From the NCBI GenBank assembly GCA_011365055.1, contig RDOG01000004.1, forward strand, positions 62,001-126,000: a stretch of 64,000 nt of DNA. The letters are read 5' to 3'. The first letter of the stretch is position 1. Every line of letters starts with the position of its first letter. Position numbers and translations under genes: made by a program. Positions 27,100 through 34,322 of this stretch are shown in pieces. Under the pieces are notes generated by a model, which was given only the letters and a program-made list of their open reading frames with translations, was not told the origin of the DNA and did not search any database. The stretch is from Promethearchaeota archaeon. Lineage in GTDB: Archaea; Asgardarchaeota; Lokiarchaeia; Helarchaeales; RDOG01.

Positions 27100-27552
27100 T
27101 AAGAAATCTCCTTAAATTTACTTTTTTACAAAAAAACAGCAAAAAATAGAATACTTTAGTTATCTTACGATTTGATTTTTAAATTAATAATTTAAGATTC
27201 TTGATTATACTGGACGAGTCCGATTTGAAAATTAAATTAATATAAAGTACATTTTTTTGTTTAAATAAAAGTTAAAAATGAATTCAAAAAGTAAATAAAT
27301 TTTAAATGATTTTATGTTTTTTTAAGATTATTACATTATTAAAGTTGAAAGAAACTTTATTTTTTTAAAGCTAAAAGTTATAATACTTGATTAATTTTAT
27401 CCTTAATATAAGAATTTGTTGGAAAAACAATTTTTTGGGTCCTTATCTAAAAATAAGAGGATCTTTTTTTGAATAAGGTGTTTAAAAATTCAAGACCTTT
27501 AAAAATTGATTAGATTTGTTTTTTTGACTTTAAACTATTAGAAGATGATATA
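27100..27552. other. AT-rich divergent intergenic region with a terminator-like hairpin
   Basis: About 450 bases between divergent operons. Plus-strand GGTCCTTAT (27438-27446) can pair with ATAAGAGGATC (27453-27463, two-base bulge) and is followed by seven T residues (27464-27470), which looks like a terminator or attenuator ahead of the gene at 27553. No reading frame supported. Confidence 0.4.
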
Positions 27553-27759
27553 ATGGAAGATGTTGTAGAATTTAATGGTGAATGGAAAGAGGAATGGAAA
27601 AAGGAATACTTAGAAATAATTCAACGAATTGGAGGACCTTTTCCAGAGCCTACGATTTTTAAAGAATATGAAGAGCAACTTAAAATAGTCAAAAAGGAAA
27701 TCATAGAGCCTATTGATAGGGAGTTCAGAGAAAGAGACGAGAAATCCATAGAAGGTTAA
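27553..27759 (+). CDS. Small acidic protein (68 aa)
   Basis: ATG at 27553 preceded by AGAAGATGATATA. Highly charged, helical (EFNGEWKEEWKKEYLE at the start, EKSIEG at the end), no Cys, no membrane span. It is followed three bases later by another small gene, so the two are an operon. No family recognised. Confidence 0.5.
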   Translation: MEDVVEFNGEWKEEWKKEYLEIIQRIGGPFPEPTIFKEYEEQLKIVKKEIIEPIDREFRERDEKSIEG

Positions 27760-27762
27760 AGG

Positions 27763-27948
27763 ATGATTTTCATGGAACTCGAAGAAGATAAATATTGTTC
27801 TACTCTAGAATTAAAAATCATACAAGATGAGAGAAAATTAATCAATAAGTTATACAAATCTTTTTGTACTCTTGATAAGTCTGAATTACATGCTCGCCTT
27901 AACTTCATTTATTATTTAAATAGAAGATCAAGACTTTCTAAATACTAA
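27763..27948 (+). CDS. Small helical protein (58-61 aa)
   Basis: ATG 27763 is possible. ATG 27772 (MELEEDKYC) is better placed behind AAAGGATGAT. Charged and helical throughout, no motif. Translation is probably coupled to the gene ending at 27759. Confidence 0.45.
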   Translation: MIFMELEEDKYCSTLELKIIQDERKLINKLYKSFCTLDKSELHARLNFIYYLNRRSRLSKY

Positions 27949-28172
27949 AACATTAAAATTCTTCTCTTTTATTTTTTAAAGCGTGTATAGAAAAGTAATT
28001 TTTTACTATTTTTGAAAAAGACTACTCCGGAAATGCATTAGAATAACAGAATTTATCCCAAATTTAACGTCATTAAGGAATTTCCATTTTTTAAAATTTT
28101 TTATTCAAAATTAGAGAATTTTATAAAATTAAAGATTTCATTTTATAACAAAAATAATAGGAAGTAAATTAA

Positions 28173-28481
28173 TTGGTAAAATTAATTAAAAAAGAAATAT
28201 TAATTTATTTGGTATCAATTGGAAATGCATTTCAATTAGTTGGGTTTGTTATAATGTTTCAGACTTTTATCAGTGCTTATTTTAATGGGAATGTCTGGAT
28301 GATTAGAATAAATACTTATGGAGAAGCGAATATTGAATTATTTTTGTTTTTTTTAGGAATTATTTTCGTTATCATAAATATTCCAGGTAATTATTACATT
28401 TATAATGAATTTCTAAGAGAAAATAATGAATTCATAGTTTTCCAATATTTCACGCTACAAGAGAATGAGAAAGAAATTTAA
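28173..28481 (+). CDS. Small two-span membrane protein
   Basis: 102 residues from TTG 28173. Two hydrophobic segments (about 9-33 and 52-73) flank a polar loop with an Asn/Gly-rich centre, and the tail is acidic. GGAAGTAAATTAA upstream may be the ribosome site. Function unknown. Confidence 0.6.
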   Translation: MVKLIKKEILIYLVSIGNAFQLVGFVIMFQTFISAYFNGNVWMIRINTYGEANIELFLFFLGIIFVIINIPGNYYIYNEFLRENNEFIVFQYFTLQENEKEI

Positions 28482-28578
28482 AAATATAATTTTAGCATCA
28501 TTAGGAATTTTCTATTTTGTTTGGTTTTTTCAATCCAAGAATTTTATATTCTTTCAGTCTCAAATTATTATAAAATAA
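28465..28578 (+). CDS. Possible 37-residue membrane peptide
   Basis: An ATG at 28465 lies inside the end of the preceding gene and opens 37 codons: a basic start (MRKKFKN), one hydrophobic stretch (IILASLGIFYFVWFF) and a polar end. The overlap and the membrane-like core suggest a coupled mini-membrane protein. In such AT-rich DNA a chance frame cannot be ruled out. Confidence 0.35.
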   Translation: MRKKFKNIILASLGIFYFVWFFQSKNFIFFQSQIIIK

Positions 28579-28598
28579 ATTAAAATTGAGGGAAATTT

Positions 28599-29162
28599 AT
28601 GACAACGGATAAAAGCGACATTCCCAACTTTTTAGAATTCATTATACCAGAATTGGAAGCATTAAAACAAAAAATTATTGATTTTAGAGAGACGAAATTA
28701 TATGAACCGATTGGTATAGACGAGAATTATGAAAATATTCAATATTTACCATCAGAAACAAAAATTATAATTAATTACTTCTTATTTGAGGCAAATCACT
28801 CAAATTGGTTATTATCAAAAATCATGTCTTTGATTAAAATTTTTAAATTAAGAAATAAGATGATTAAAAGAATTAGAGAGAAATATTCACCGTCCGATTA
28901 TAACGAGATTTTATACGAATTTCTTTTTGATTTACCTGAAGGGCTTTCAAATGAACAAATTTTTTATGATTATTCGTGGGATTTGGATGATATAGTCTAT
29001 TCTTTTAAAAGGAAATTCGCAGATAAGGATTTTGAACAATTCATTTCGACGATTTATGAAATAAATTCGGAAAAAGCCAAAGAAAGAGCCAATGGATATA
29101 AAAAAAGAGCAAGTATGGAGAAAATTAGCGAGCGATTAAGAAAAAAAAGAAAAAGAAAATAA
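28599..29162 (+). CDS. Helical protein, unknown (187 aa)
   Basis: ATG at 28599 with GAGGGAAATTT just upstream. Helix-rich and charged, with a very basic C-terminus (RLRKKRKRK) that could bind nucleic acid. No recognised motif. Converges with the ERCC4 nuclease gene, 10 bases apart. Confidence 0.55.
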   Translation: MTTDKSDIPNFLEFIIPELEALKQKIIDFRETKLYEPIGIDENYENIQYLPSETKIIINYFLFEANHSNWLLSKIMSLIKIFKLRNKMIKRIREKYSPSDYNEILYEFLFDLPEGLSNEQIFYDYSWDLDDIVYSFKRKFADKDFEQFISTIYEINSEKAKERANGYKKRASMEKISERLRKKRKRK

Positions 29163-29172
29163 CAAAAACCTT

Positions 29173-29913
29173 TTAAACTAATCCCAATAATTGATGATTT
29201 TCTTCCACGTATTTATGATTAAATCCGTTTAAGTTTTTTAACGGTCCTTCAATATCTTTTGCTTTTCCAAATTTATTTTTTATTATTTTTGTATTTTTTA
29301 TGGCCAGAATAGAATCAAAAGCAGTTTTAAATTCCATTAATAATAGATTGGCTTTCTTAAGAGCTGTATTTTTCAGACCTTGTAAAAAATATAACTGCTG
29401 ATCTTGCATATTCATTTTTTTAGGTGCTTTTCTGGGCAACACGTCAGGTGTTCGGGGTCTATTAGTTCTTCTTAATAAAGAAATGAGAAATTTAATTGTA
29501 TCTACTTCATCTATAGAATAGATGATTGGCACTCTATATTTTTGGAGCACCATTGTAATAATTCCTCTTAAGGATTCCCGATCTATTCTTGTTTCATAAA
29601 TACTTTCAAGGTCCTCTATAATTAAAAAAGGTTTTTTGAAAGTTTGGGAGAGTCGAATTATTTGATCAAAGAAAGAACCATCATAAATAGACCTTCCTAA
29701 GTCTTTTCCAGTTTTTCGTTCTATTCCTTCTTCTTCTGAAATGATATAATCCGCCACGTCCAGTTGAAATATATCAAGTTGAATACATTCCTCAGGTTTT
29801 AGCAATTTTTTACTCATTAATTTTTCCTGGTTTTTTAATAATGTTAAAATGCTTGATGGTTCTCTGTTATCCCCAATTATTTTATAGATTTTCTTTTTTT
29901 CTATCATTTTCAT
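29173..29913 (-). CDS. ERCC4-family (XPF/Hef-like) structure-specific nuclease
   Basis: 246 residues. The nuclease core is clear: GDNRE at 14-18, DVADYII at 52-58, the metal-binding ERKTGKD at 65-71, then a strand typical of the family (KPFLIIEDLE). The C-terminal third resembles a degenerate helix-hairpin-helix. XPF-type nucleases cut branched DNA in repair and fork processing. At this size it lacks the helicase of archaeal Hef, like short archaeal XPF. All catalytic residues are present. It stands alone between small hypothetical genes. Confidence 0.82.
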   Translation of the reverse strand: MKMIEKKKIYKIIGDNREPSSILTLLKNQEKLMSKKLLKPEECIQLDIFQLDVADYIISEEEGIERKTGKDLGRSIYDGSFFDQIIRLSQTFKKPFLIIEDLESIYETRIDRESLRGIITMVLQKYRVPIIYSIDEVDTIKFLISLLRRTNRPRTPDVLPRKAPKKMNMQDQQLYFLQGLKNTALKKANLLLMEFKTAFDSILAIKNTKIIKNKFGKAKDIEGPLKNLNGFNHKYVEENHQLLGLV

Positions 29914-30046
29914 CTAAAGTAATTTAATTTAGTTACGTTTTTAAATTTCTATATTTTTTTCAGACTCATTTTAAAAATAATTCATATAAAATAGGGAAAT
30001 CTTCAGTAATCTAAAATTATATGATCAGAAAAGGATATGAAACAAA

Positions 30047-30322
30047 ATGTTTTTCATGAATTGGAGAGAGAGAAAAGAATTTTATGATAATTGGAAAAAA
30101 GAATTTGACCGAAAGCTCGAAAAGATTGAATCAGAAATCGATTCTATCGATCCTGAAATTATTTTCGAAGAAAACATAATATTAAATGATACAAGTGAAC
30201 CAATTAAAATAAAGTTGGAAGCTTTAAATCGGACTCAAAACCAATTTCATTGTGCGCTAGCTGTTGCCAATGCAAGAATAAGCATGATTGAAAATTATTT
30301 ATCAGAAGAAGTTACAGCCTAA
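30047..30322 (+). CDS. Small coiled-coil-like protein (91 aa)
   Basis: ATG 30047 or 30056 (MNWRERKE); the latter is after a purine-poor site. Acidic, helical, with a long amphipathic heptad-like pattern (LEKIESEIDSIDPEI). No Cys or membrane span. Function unknown. Confidence 0.5.
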   Translation: MFFMNWRERKEFYDNWKKEFDRKLEKIESEIDSIDPEIIFEENIILNDTSEPIKIKLEALNRTQNQFHCALAVANARISMIENYLSEEVTA

Positions 30323-30529
30323 TTTTCTCTCTTTTTTTATGAAAAATGCGCTTAAACCCTCATATTTTATGTAAGTTCAGGCGAAGATATCTAATTTTTT
30401 GTATTTCAACTAATAAAACTCTGAAAATCAATCATTATAATCGATAACTGATTTAAAAAATCAGGATAAGAATTACTTAAAAAATGTTTTATTTTAAATT
30501 TTTTGAGAAATTTGAAGGAGAAATGAATC

Positions 30530-30841
30530 ATGGAAGTCTTTCCATCTAAAATTCAAAAATATATTCTTAAACAAAATGATGAGACAATCAAGAAGAAGAT
30601 GAATGAGATAATATTGGTGGACTCTTTTATTGATTATACTATTGGATTAGATTATAGAGCAAAATATCTAATCAATTACTTGAAAAATGTAAATCGCTTT
30701 TTTACGGGTCTACCTCCTTTAAATAATAAAAATGAAACCTATCAAGAATGGGTTTATCGAAATAAGCTTGAATGTAAAAAAAATCATAATTCTGAAAAGA
30801 AGAAGAAAATTGACCATCTTTTTACAAACGCATATTCATGA
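30530..30841 (+). CDS. Hypothetical protein (103 aa)
   Basis: ATG 30530 behind GAAGGAGAAATGA, a strong ribosome site. Mixed charged protein with a basic end (KKKIDHLF). Its stop overlaps the next start (ATGA at 30838). No motif recognised. Confidence 0.6.
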   Translation: MEVFPSKIQKYILKQNDETIKKKMNEIILVDSFIDYTIGLDYRAKYLINYLKNVNRFFTGLPPLNNKNETYQEWVYRNKLECKKNHNSEKKKKIDHLFTNAYS

Positions 30842-31212
30842 AGGGAAATTACATGACTGATCTTAATTTTTTTTATGATGAAAGAGAAGATAAAGTAGGA
30901 GTTTATCATTTCTATGATATCCTTTTGACAGTAGATAAAGGCGAATTCGTAGAGAAAGTGAAATCGATTTTAAAAATTATTAAGAGGGATGAAAATTCGT
31001 TTATTAATCGAATTAAATCATTAATCAAAAAATTTAAGAAAAATTTAAAAAGTATTTTTGAAAAGAGAGAAAAGCCTGAATTGAATCCTGATTTCGAGAA
31101 ATGTAAGACTCTTTCAGAAGAAGATTTATTTCACTATGGATTAAAAGTTCTTGATTGTGATAATTGTGATTTTAGAAAAGGGTGTAGTAAAGGAGAATTC
31201 CTTTATTATTAA
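30838..31212 (+). CDS. Hypothetical protein with C-terminal Cys cluster (119-124 aa)
   Basis: ATG 30838 overlaps the previous stop. ATG 30853 (MTDLNFF) is better placed behind AAGGGA. The middle is Lys-rich helical. The end carries CDNCDFRKGC with an upstream Cys, perhaps a metal site. Forms an operon with the gene before it. Confidence 0.55.
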   Translation: MKGNYMTDLNFFYDEREDKVGVYHFYDILLTVDKGEFVEKVKSILKIIKRDENSFINRIKSLIKKFKKNLKSIFEKREKPELNPDFEKCKTLSEEDLFHYGLKVLDCDNCDFRKGCSKGEFLYY

Positions 31213-31280
31213 TTTTTTTTAATTTATTTCATTTTAAAGAATTAATAAATAATAATCAATGAATAATTAAAATCTATAAG

Positions 31281-31288
31281 TTTATATA
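31281..31288 (+). promoter_or_regulatory. TATA box ahead of the 31.3-kb RNA
   Basis: TTTATATA followed about 25 bases downstream by the first base-paired residues of the structured stretch, the usual archaeal spacing. Confidence 0.45.
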
Positions 31289-31308
31289 GGATTCTATTTT
31301 AATCTATT

Positions 31309-31425
31309 TTGAAAGGGAATATAGTGATGGTGTAAGTCTTGTCGGCTTATTTTTCAGAATTTCCCTCTTCCTCCCCTATATATTCCCTCTTGACGGCAAG
31401 ACCACTATAATCACATCCCTTATTT
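31309..31425 (+). ncRNA. Putative structured RNA or leader before the acetyltransferase
   Basis: A closed structure can be drawn. GGGA (31315-31318) pairs with TCCC (31416-31419), ATAGTG (31321-31326) with CACTAT (31403-31408), and GTCTTGTCG (31336-31344) with CGGCAAGAC (31394-31402, one G-U pair). A nine-base bulge ATGGTGTAA lies on the 5' side. The pyrimidine-rich apical loop is about 49 bases (CCCTCTTCCTCCCC). It is richer in G+C than its surroundings and has no reading frame. It starts at a TATA box and ends 40 bases before the acetyltransferase start, so it may be a cis leader or a free RNA. No known family recognised. Confidence 0.5.
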
Positions 31426-31460
31426 TAAGCATCTTATCAATAAGAGTATTAGGTGATATC

Positions 31461-32009
31461 TTGAATCTTTCGAAGTTTAAAATTAATACTGACAAAGAAA
31501 TTTGTATTAAATTAGCATCCGTTACCGATTATAATAAGAAAGCTTATAATTTCATATATTCATGGCTTCAAGACGAACAAGTAAGTCAATTTTTATCCGC
31601 TTCTTTTTTACCTGAGAAAGAGGAGGAAAATAGAATAAATTTTCTGAATAAAATTAAGAAACCAAACTTTGATTTAGTGATTGCAATTTATGAAGATAAA
31701 GTAATAGGACAAGCAACCTTAGATCAGTATGAGAAAATCAGATGGAGACACGTTGCAATAGTGGGAATTGCAATTCACCCAAATTTTCACGATCAAGGTC
31801 TAGGAACTAAAATGCTCAAGATTTTAGAGCAAATTGCAATAAGTAAAAAAATAGAAAAATTAGAATTAAGTACGTTTGAATTCAATAAAAGAGCCATTCA
31901 AGTTTATCTAAAACTTGGATATGAAAAAGAAGGATTTCAAAGAAAAAGCATCAAGCTTGAAAACGGTGAATATAGAAATTTAATTTTATTTGGAAAATTT
32001 CTTGATTAA
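31461..32009 (+). CDS. GNAT-family N-acetyltransferase
   Basis: 182 residues from TTG 31461 behind AGGTGAT. The GNAT fold is visible: motif A strand (VAIVGIAIHPNF) and acetyl-CoA loop HDQGLGTKM, then motif B (LELSTFEFNKRAIQVYLKLGYEKEG). It resembles RimJ/RimL-type acetyltransferases; the substrate cannot be told. The structured RNA immediately upstream may control it. Confidence 0.8.
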   Translation: MNLSKFKINTDKEICIKLASVTDYNKKAYNFIYSWLQDEQVSQFLSASFLPEKEEENRINFLNKIKKPNFDLVIAIYEDKVIGQATLDQYEKIRWRHVAIVGIAIHPNFHDQGLGTKMLKILEQIAISKKIEKLELSTFEFNKRAIQVYLKLGYEKEGFQRKSIKLENGEYRNLILFGKFLD

Positions 32010-32135
32010 ATTGAATTTTTTATTTTATTTTCACTTTTTGAGCATTAATTAAATAATTATATATGAACAATAGGATCTGAGAAAAATAATTATTTTCGTC
32101 CATTATATTTTATAAAGAATTAAAAGGGAATTAGA

Positions 32136-33161
32136 TTGACGGATGAAATTGCGATCTTTTGGGATTTTGAAAATGTAAAGGCAAAAGATGCATGTATCTC
32201 ATTAGCTAAGGCAATAATAGAATATACTAATTCTCAAGGACACGCTATTATAAAAAAAATATATTCAAATTGGAGAGGAATATCTAATACAATAATTCAA
32301 ATTTTAACAAGTTTAGGTTTTGATATTATTCAAGTTTCAATGGGAAAGACTAATAGCGTAGATATCAGATTAGTTGTTGATTGTTTAACAATAGCGCAGG
32401 AAAGACAAGAAATATCCCATTTTGTTCTAATAACAGGAGATAAAGATTACATCCCAGTAGTTTCTTGGCTTCAAAAAAGATCAAAAAAGGTTACTATTAT
32501 TGGAAGGAAGAAATCAATAAGTGAGCATCTGGTCTTGAGTGCTGATAAATTTATTTCATTGAACGAATTATTCAAGACTTATAATTCTTTTGGTAAAAAA
32601 TTATCCGAAACTGATACTGAGTTAATCAAGTTTGATGAGTGCATTCCATTTCTTATTGAGTCAATTAAATTGGCCAATAATCAGAAATTACCTCCCAAAT
32701 TGTTTTTAATTGATGTATTCATGAAAAATATTTCAAATGGGAAGTATCAAACTCATTCATATGTTTTAAAACCGGATAATTTTGGAACCTTTACATCATT
32801 TGATCATTTTGTTGATGAAGTAAAAAGGATCAAGAAAATAAAAATCGAAATGATTAATGATGAAAAACATCTATTATTACCAGATCAAGAACCTATTGTT
32901 AAAGATGACTGGTTTAAAATTCTAAAGATCATAGAAAAAGAGTTTCAGGAAAAACAAAGAAATCATAAATTTACTTATTTAAATAAAATACTTCATAAGG
33001 CAAAATTAAATGGCGAATTTACTTATTCTAATAAAATATTAAAAAACGCGATTGAAAAATTAAATACCGTTAACGTTCTATCTCAATTAGGAGACCAGAG
33101 TTTCAAATTGAGTGAAAATTATCAAGAAAATTTTAATATCTTTATTGAAAACCTTGAATAA
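32136..33161 (+). CDS. NYN-domain (PIN-like) ribonuclease
   Basis: 341 residues from TTG 32136 (AAAGGGAATTAGA upstream). Residues 1-150 are a NYN domain: FWDFENV (D10), VDIRLVVD (about 76-83) and ITGDKDY (near 109) supply the acidic metal site of LabA/MARF1-type endoribonucleases. The C-terminal half has two helical blocks that could be OST-HTH/LOTUS-like RNA-binding units, a weaker call. It ends about 160 bases before the promoter of the CRISPR-like array, so a link to crRNA or target RNA handling is possible but not shown. Confidence 0.75.
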   Translation: MTDEIAIFWDFENVKAKDACISLAKAIIEYTNSQGHAIIKKIYSNWRGISNTIIQILTSLGFDIIQVSMGKTNSVDIRLVVDCLTIAQERQEISHFVLITGDKDYIPVVSWLQKRSKKVTIIGRKKSISEHLVLSADKFISLNELFKTYNSFGKKLSETDTELIKFDECIPFLIESIKLANNQKLPPKLFLIDVFMKNISNGKYQTHSYVLKPDNFGTFTSFDHFVDEVKRIKKIKIEMINDEKHLLLPDQEPIVKDDWFKILKIIEKEFQEKQRNHKFTYLNKILHKAKLNGEFTYSNKILKNAIEKLNTVNVLSQLGDQSFKLSENYQENFNIFIENLE

Positions 33162-33318
33162 ATTTAATTTTTAATCTTAAATCATTTTAATTAATCCTTA
33201 TGATAAAAATATAAGATGAAATTCTATAGAAGTATTATATTTTTTTTGTGGTTATGAATACAATCTCCTATTTTCAAGAAGAAGTAAAAATAACCAAATT
33301 TTTTATTTTTTAAAAAAA

Positions 33319-33336
33319 ATTACATATTTAAAAAAG
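33319..33336 (+). promoter_or_regulatory. TATA-type promoter upstream of the CRISPR-like array
   Basis: ATTACATATTTAAAAAAG, nearly identical to the promoter at 1528. A start near 33346 would transcribe the hairpin RNA and, if not terminated, the repeat array on the plus strand. Confidence 0.45.
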
Positions 33337-33345
33337 AAAAGTGAT

Positions 33346-33445
33346 TCAATAATTGTTTACTTCAAAAACATTTGATTGTTCAAATTAAGCGTAAAAAAAT
33401 GCGGGTCCGTGGAGAAATAATCTCCACGACCTAAACCTTCGGGTA
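33346..33445 (+). ncRNA. Putative hairpin RNA or array leader
   Basis: ATTTG/CAAAT gives a small first hairpin (about 33370-33385). The main stem is CGTGGAGA (33408-33415) with TCTCCACG (33421-33428), extended past a bulged C by GGT (33404-33406) and ACC (33429-33431). ACC-TTCG-GGT then forms a TTCG tetraloop. It stands out from AT-rich surroundings, has no reading frame, and shares promoter and main-hairpin pattern with the RNA at 1561-1678. It could be an independent RNA or the leader of the array; a T-rich run at 33461-33472 may end it. Confidence 0.45.
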
Positions 33446-33518
33446 TTTTATCTGAATCTTATTATTTTTTTGGTTTACCACGGGGTTCGAGGTTGAATAA
33501 ACGTAACCAACTATTTTA

Positions 33519-34223
33519 ATTTCTCATATCATCAAAATTATCTGGAAATTCTAACGTCATTAAAAGGACTAAGCGATATAATGAATTACGAATACGAAAA
33601 TCCAATTTCTCTTATCATTGAAACGATTTTTACGATGATTTCTTCTAGGTAGTACTATATATATTTTAAACCTCGGATTCTCGCTAGTTTCAATTTTTGC
33701 TTTTTTTGATCCCATGGTAAAGCAGAATATTGAATTTATAACACTTTCTCATATCATCGAAAAGAGTTACTTCTTTGAACAGCAACTGGAAATGAATTTT
33801 TTACATTCTCGTATCATCGAATTATCCACGTGACCACGACTTATTTTTAGACGATTATAATTTCATATTCTCTCATATCATAGAGTTGATTTTCGACTAT
33901 TTTGGCGCGTATTAAGATAATAATTCAATTTCTCATATCATCAAATCTTTATTGGGATTATTAATTATTTTTTACCTATAATTTGCTTTTATTTTGAATC
34001 ACTTATTTCATGTAACCTCTTTAGAGACCAACTCGAAATGAAATATATACATTCTCTTATCATTAAATGCCATTTATAAAGACCGATTAAGTTTATCGGA
34101 ATACGAATATTCATTTATATTAATCTAATTTCTCTTATCATCGAAACACAAGTTATTTAGTTAAGTTCTTTGAAGGGCAACTTCAAATGAAATACTTTGC
34201 TTTAAATTCTCTTATCATTGAAT
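33519..34223 (+). CRISPR. Degenerate CRISPR-like array linked to type VII genes
   Basis: A core close to AATTTCTCWTATCATYGAAAC recurs at 33519, 33604, 33743, 33803, 33864, 33927, 34049, 34127 and 34204. Decayed copies lie near 33675 and 33990. Spacing is mostly 60-86 bases, and about 120-140 across the decayed copies. The GAAA(C) end is typical of CRISPR repeats and suggests plus-strand crRNA. Repeats differ from one another by several bases. Some spacers are related: a block TTTGAAnnGCAACTnnAAATGAA-like before the copies at 33803, 34049 and 34204, and AATACGAAT/A before 33604 and 34127. This points to old internal duplication rather than fresh spacer uptake. No cas1/cas2 is nearby. Degenerate arrays without adaptation genes are reported for type VII. 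Not a textbook array. Confidence 0.62.
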
Positions 34224-34322
34224 TGTCTTTTTAATTCTTTAATTTTAATTCCTTTTTTCAAATTTAAGAATGCCTAATTTTGATGATATTGATAGAAATG
34301 AATCTAGATTTCGTCACCTCCA

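Noticed and set aside
27205..27235. Hammerhead-ribozyme-like CTGGACGAGTCCGATTTGAAA
   Set aside because: It exceeds neither the core consensus (CUGANGA then GAAA) nor a stable stem II; the resemblance is partial and the stem would need a two-base loop.
33404..33510. GC-richer stretch with GGGGTTCGAGG considered as a tRNA
   Set aside because: No acceptor, D or anticodon arms can be formed; the T-loop-like string alone is not enough.
33519..34223. Array read on the minus strand as C/D-box guide RNAs (CGATGATA-like motifs)
   Set aside because: The motif is one base off a true C box (RUGAUGA), and I found no matching D boxes (CUGA) at the right distance.
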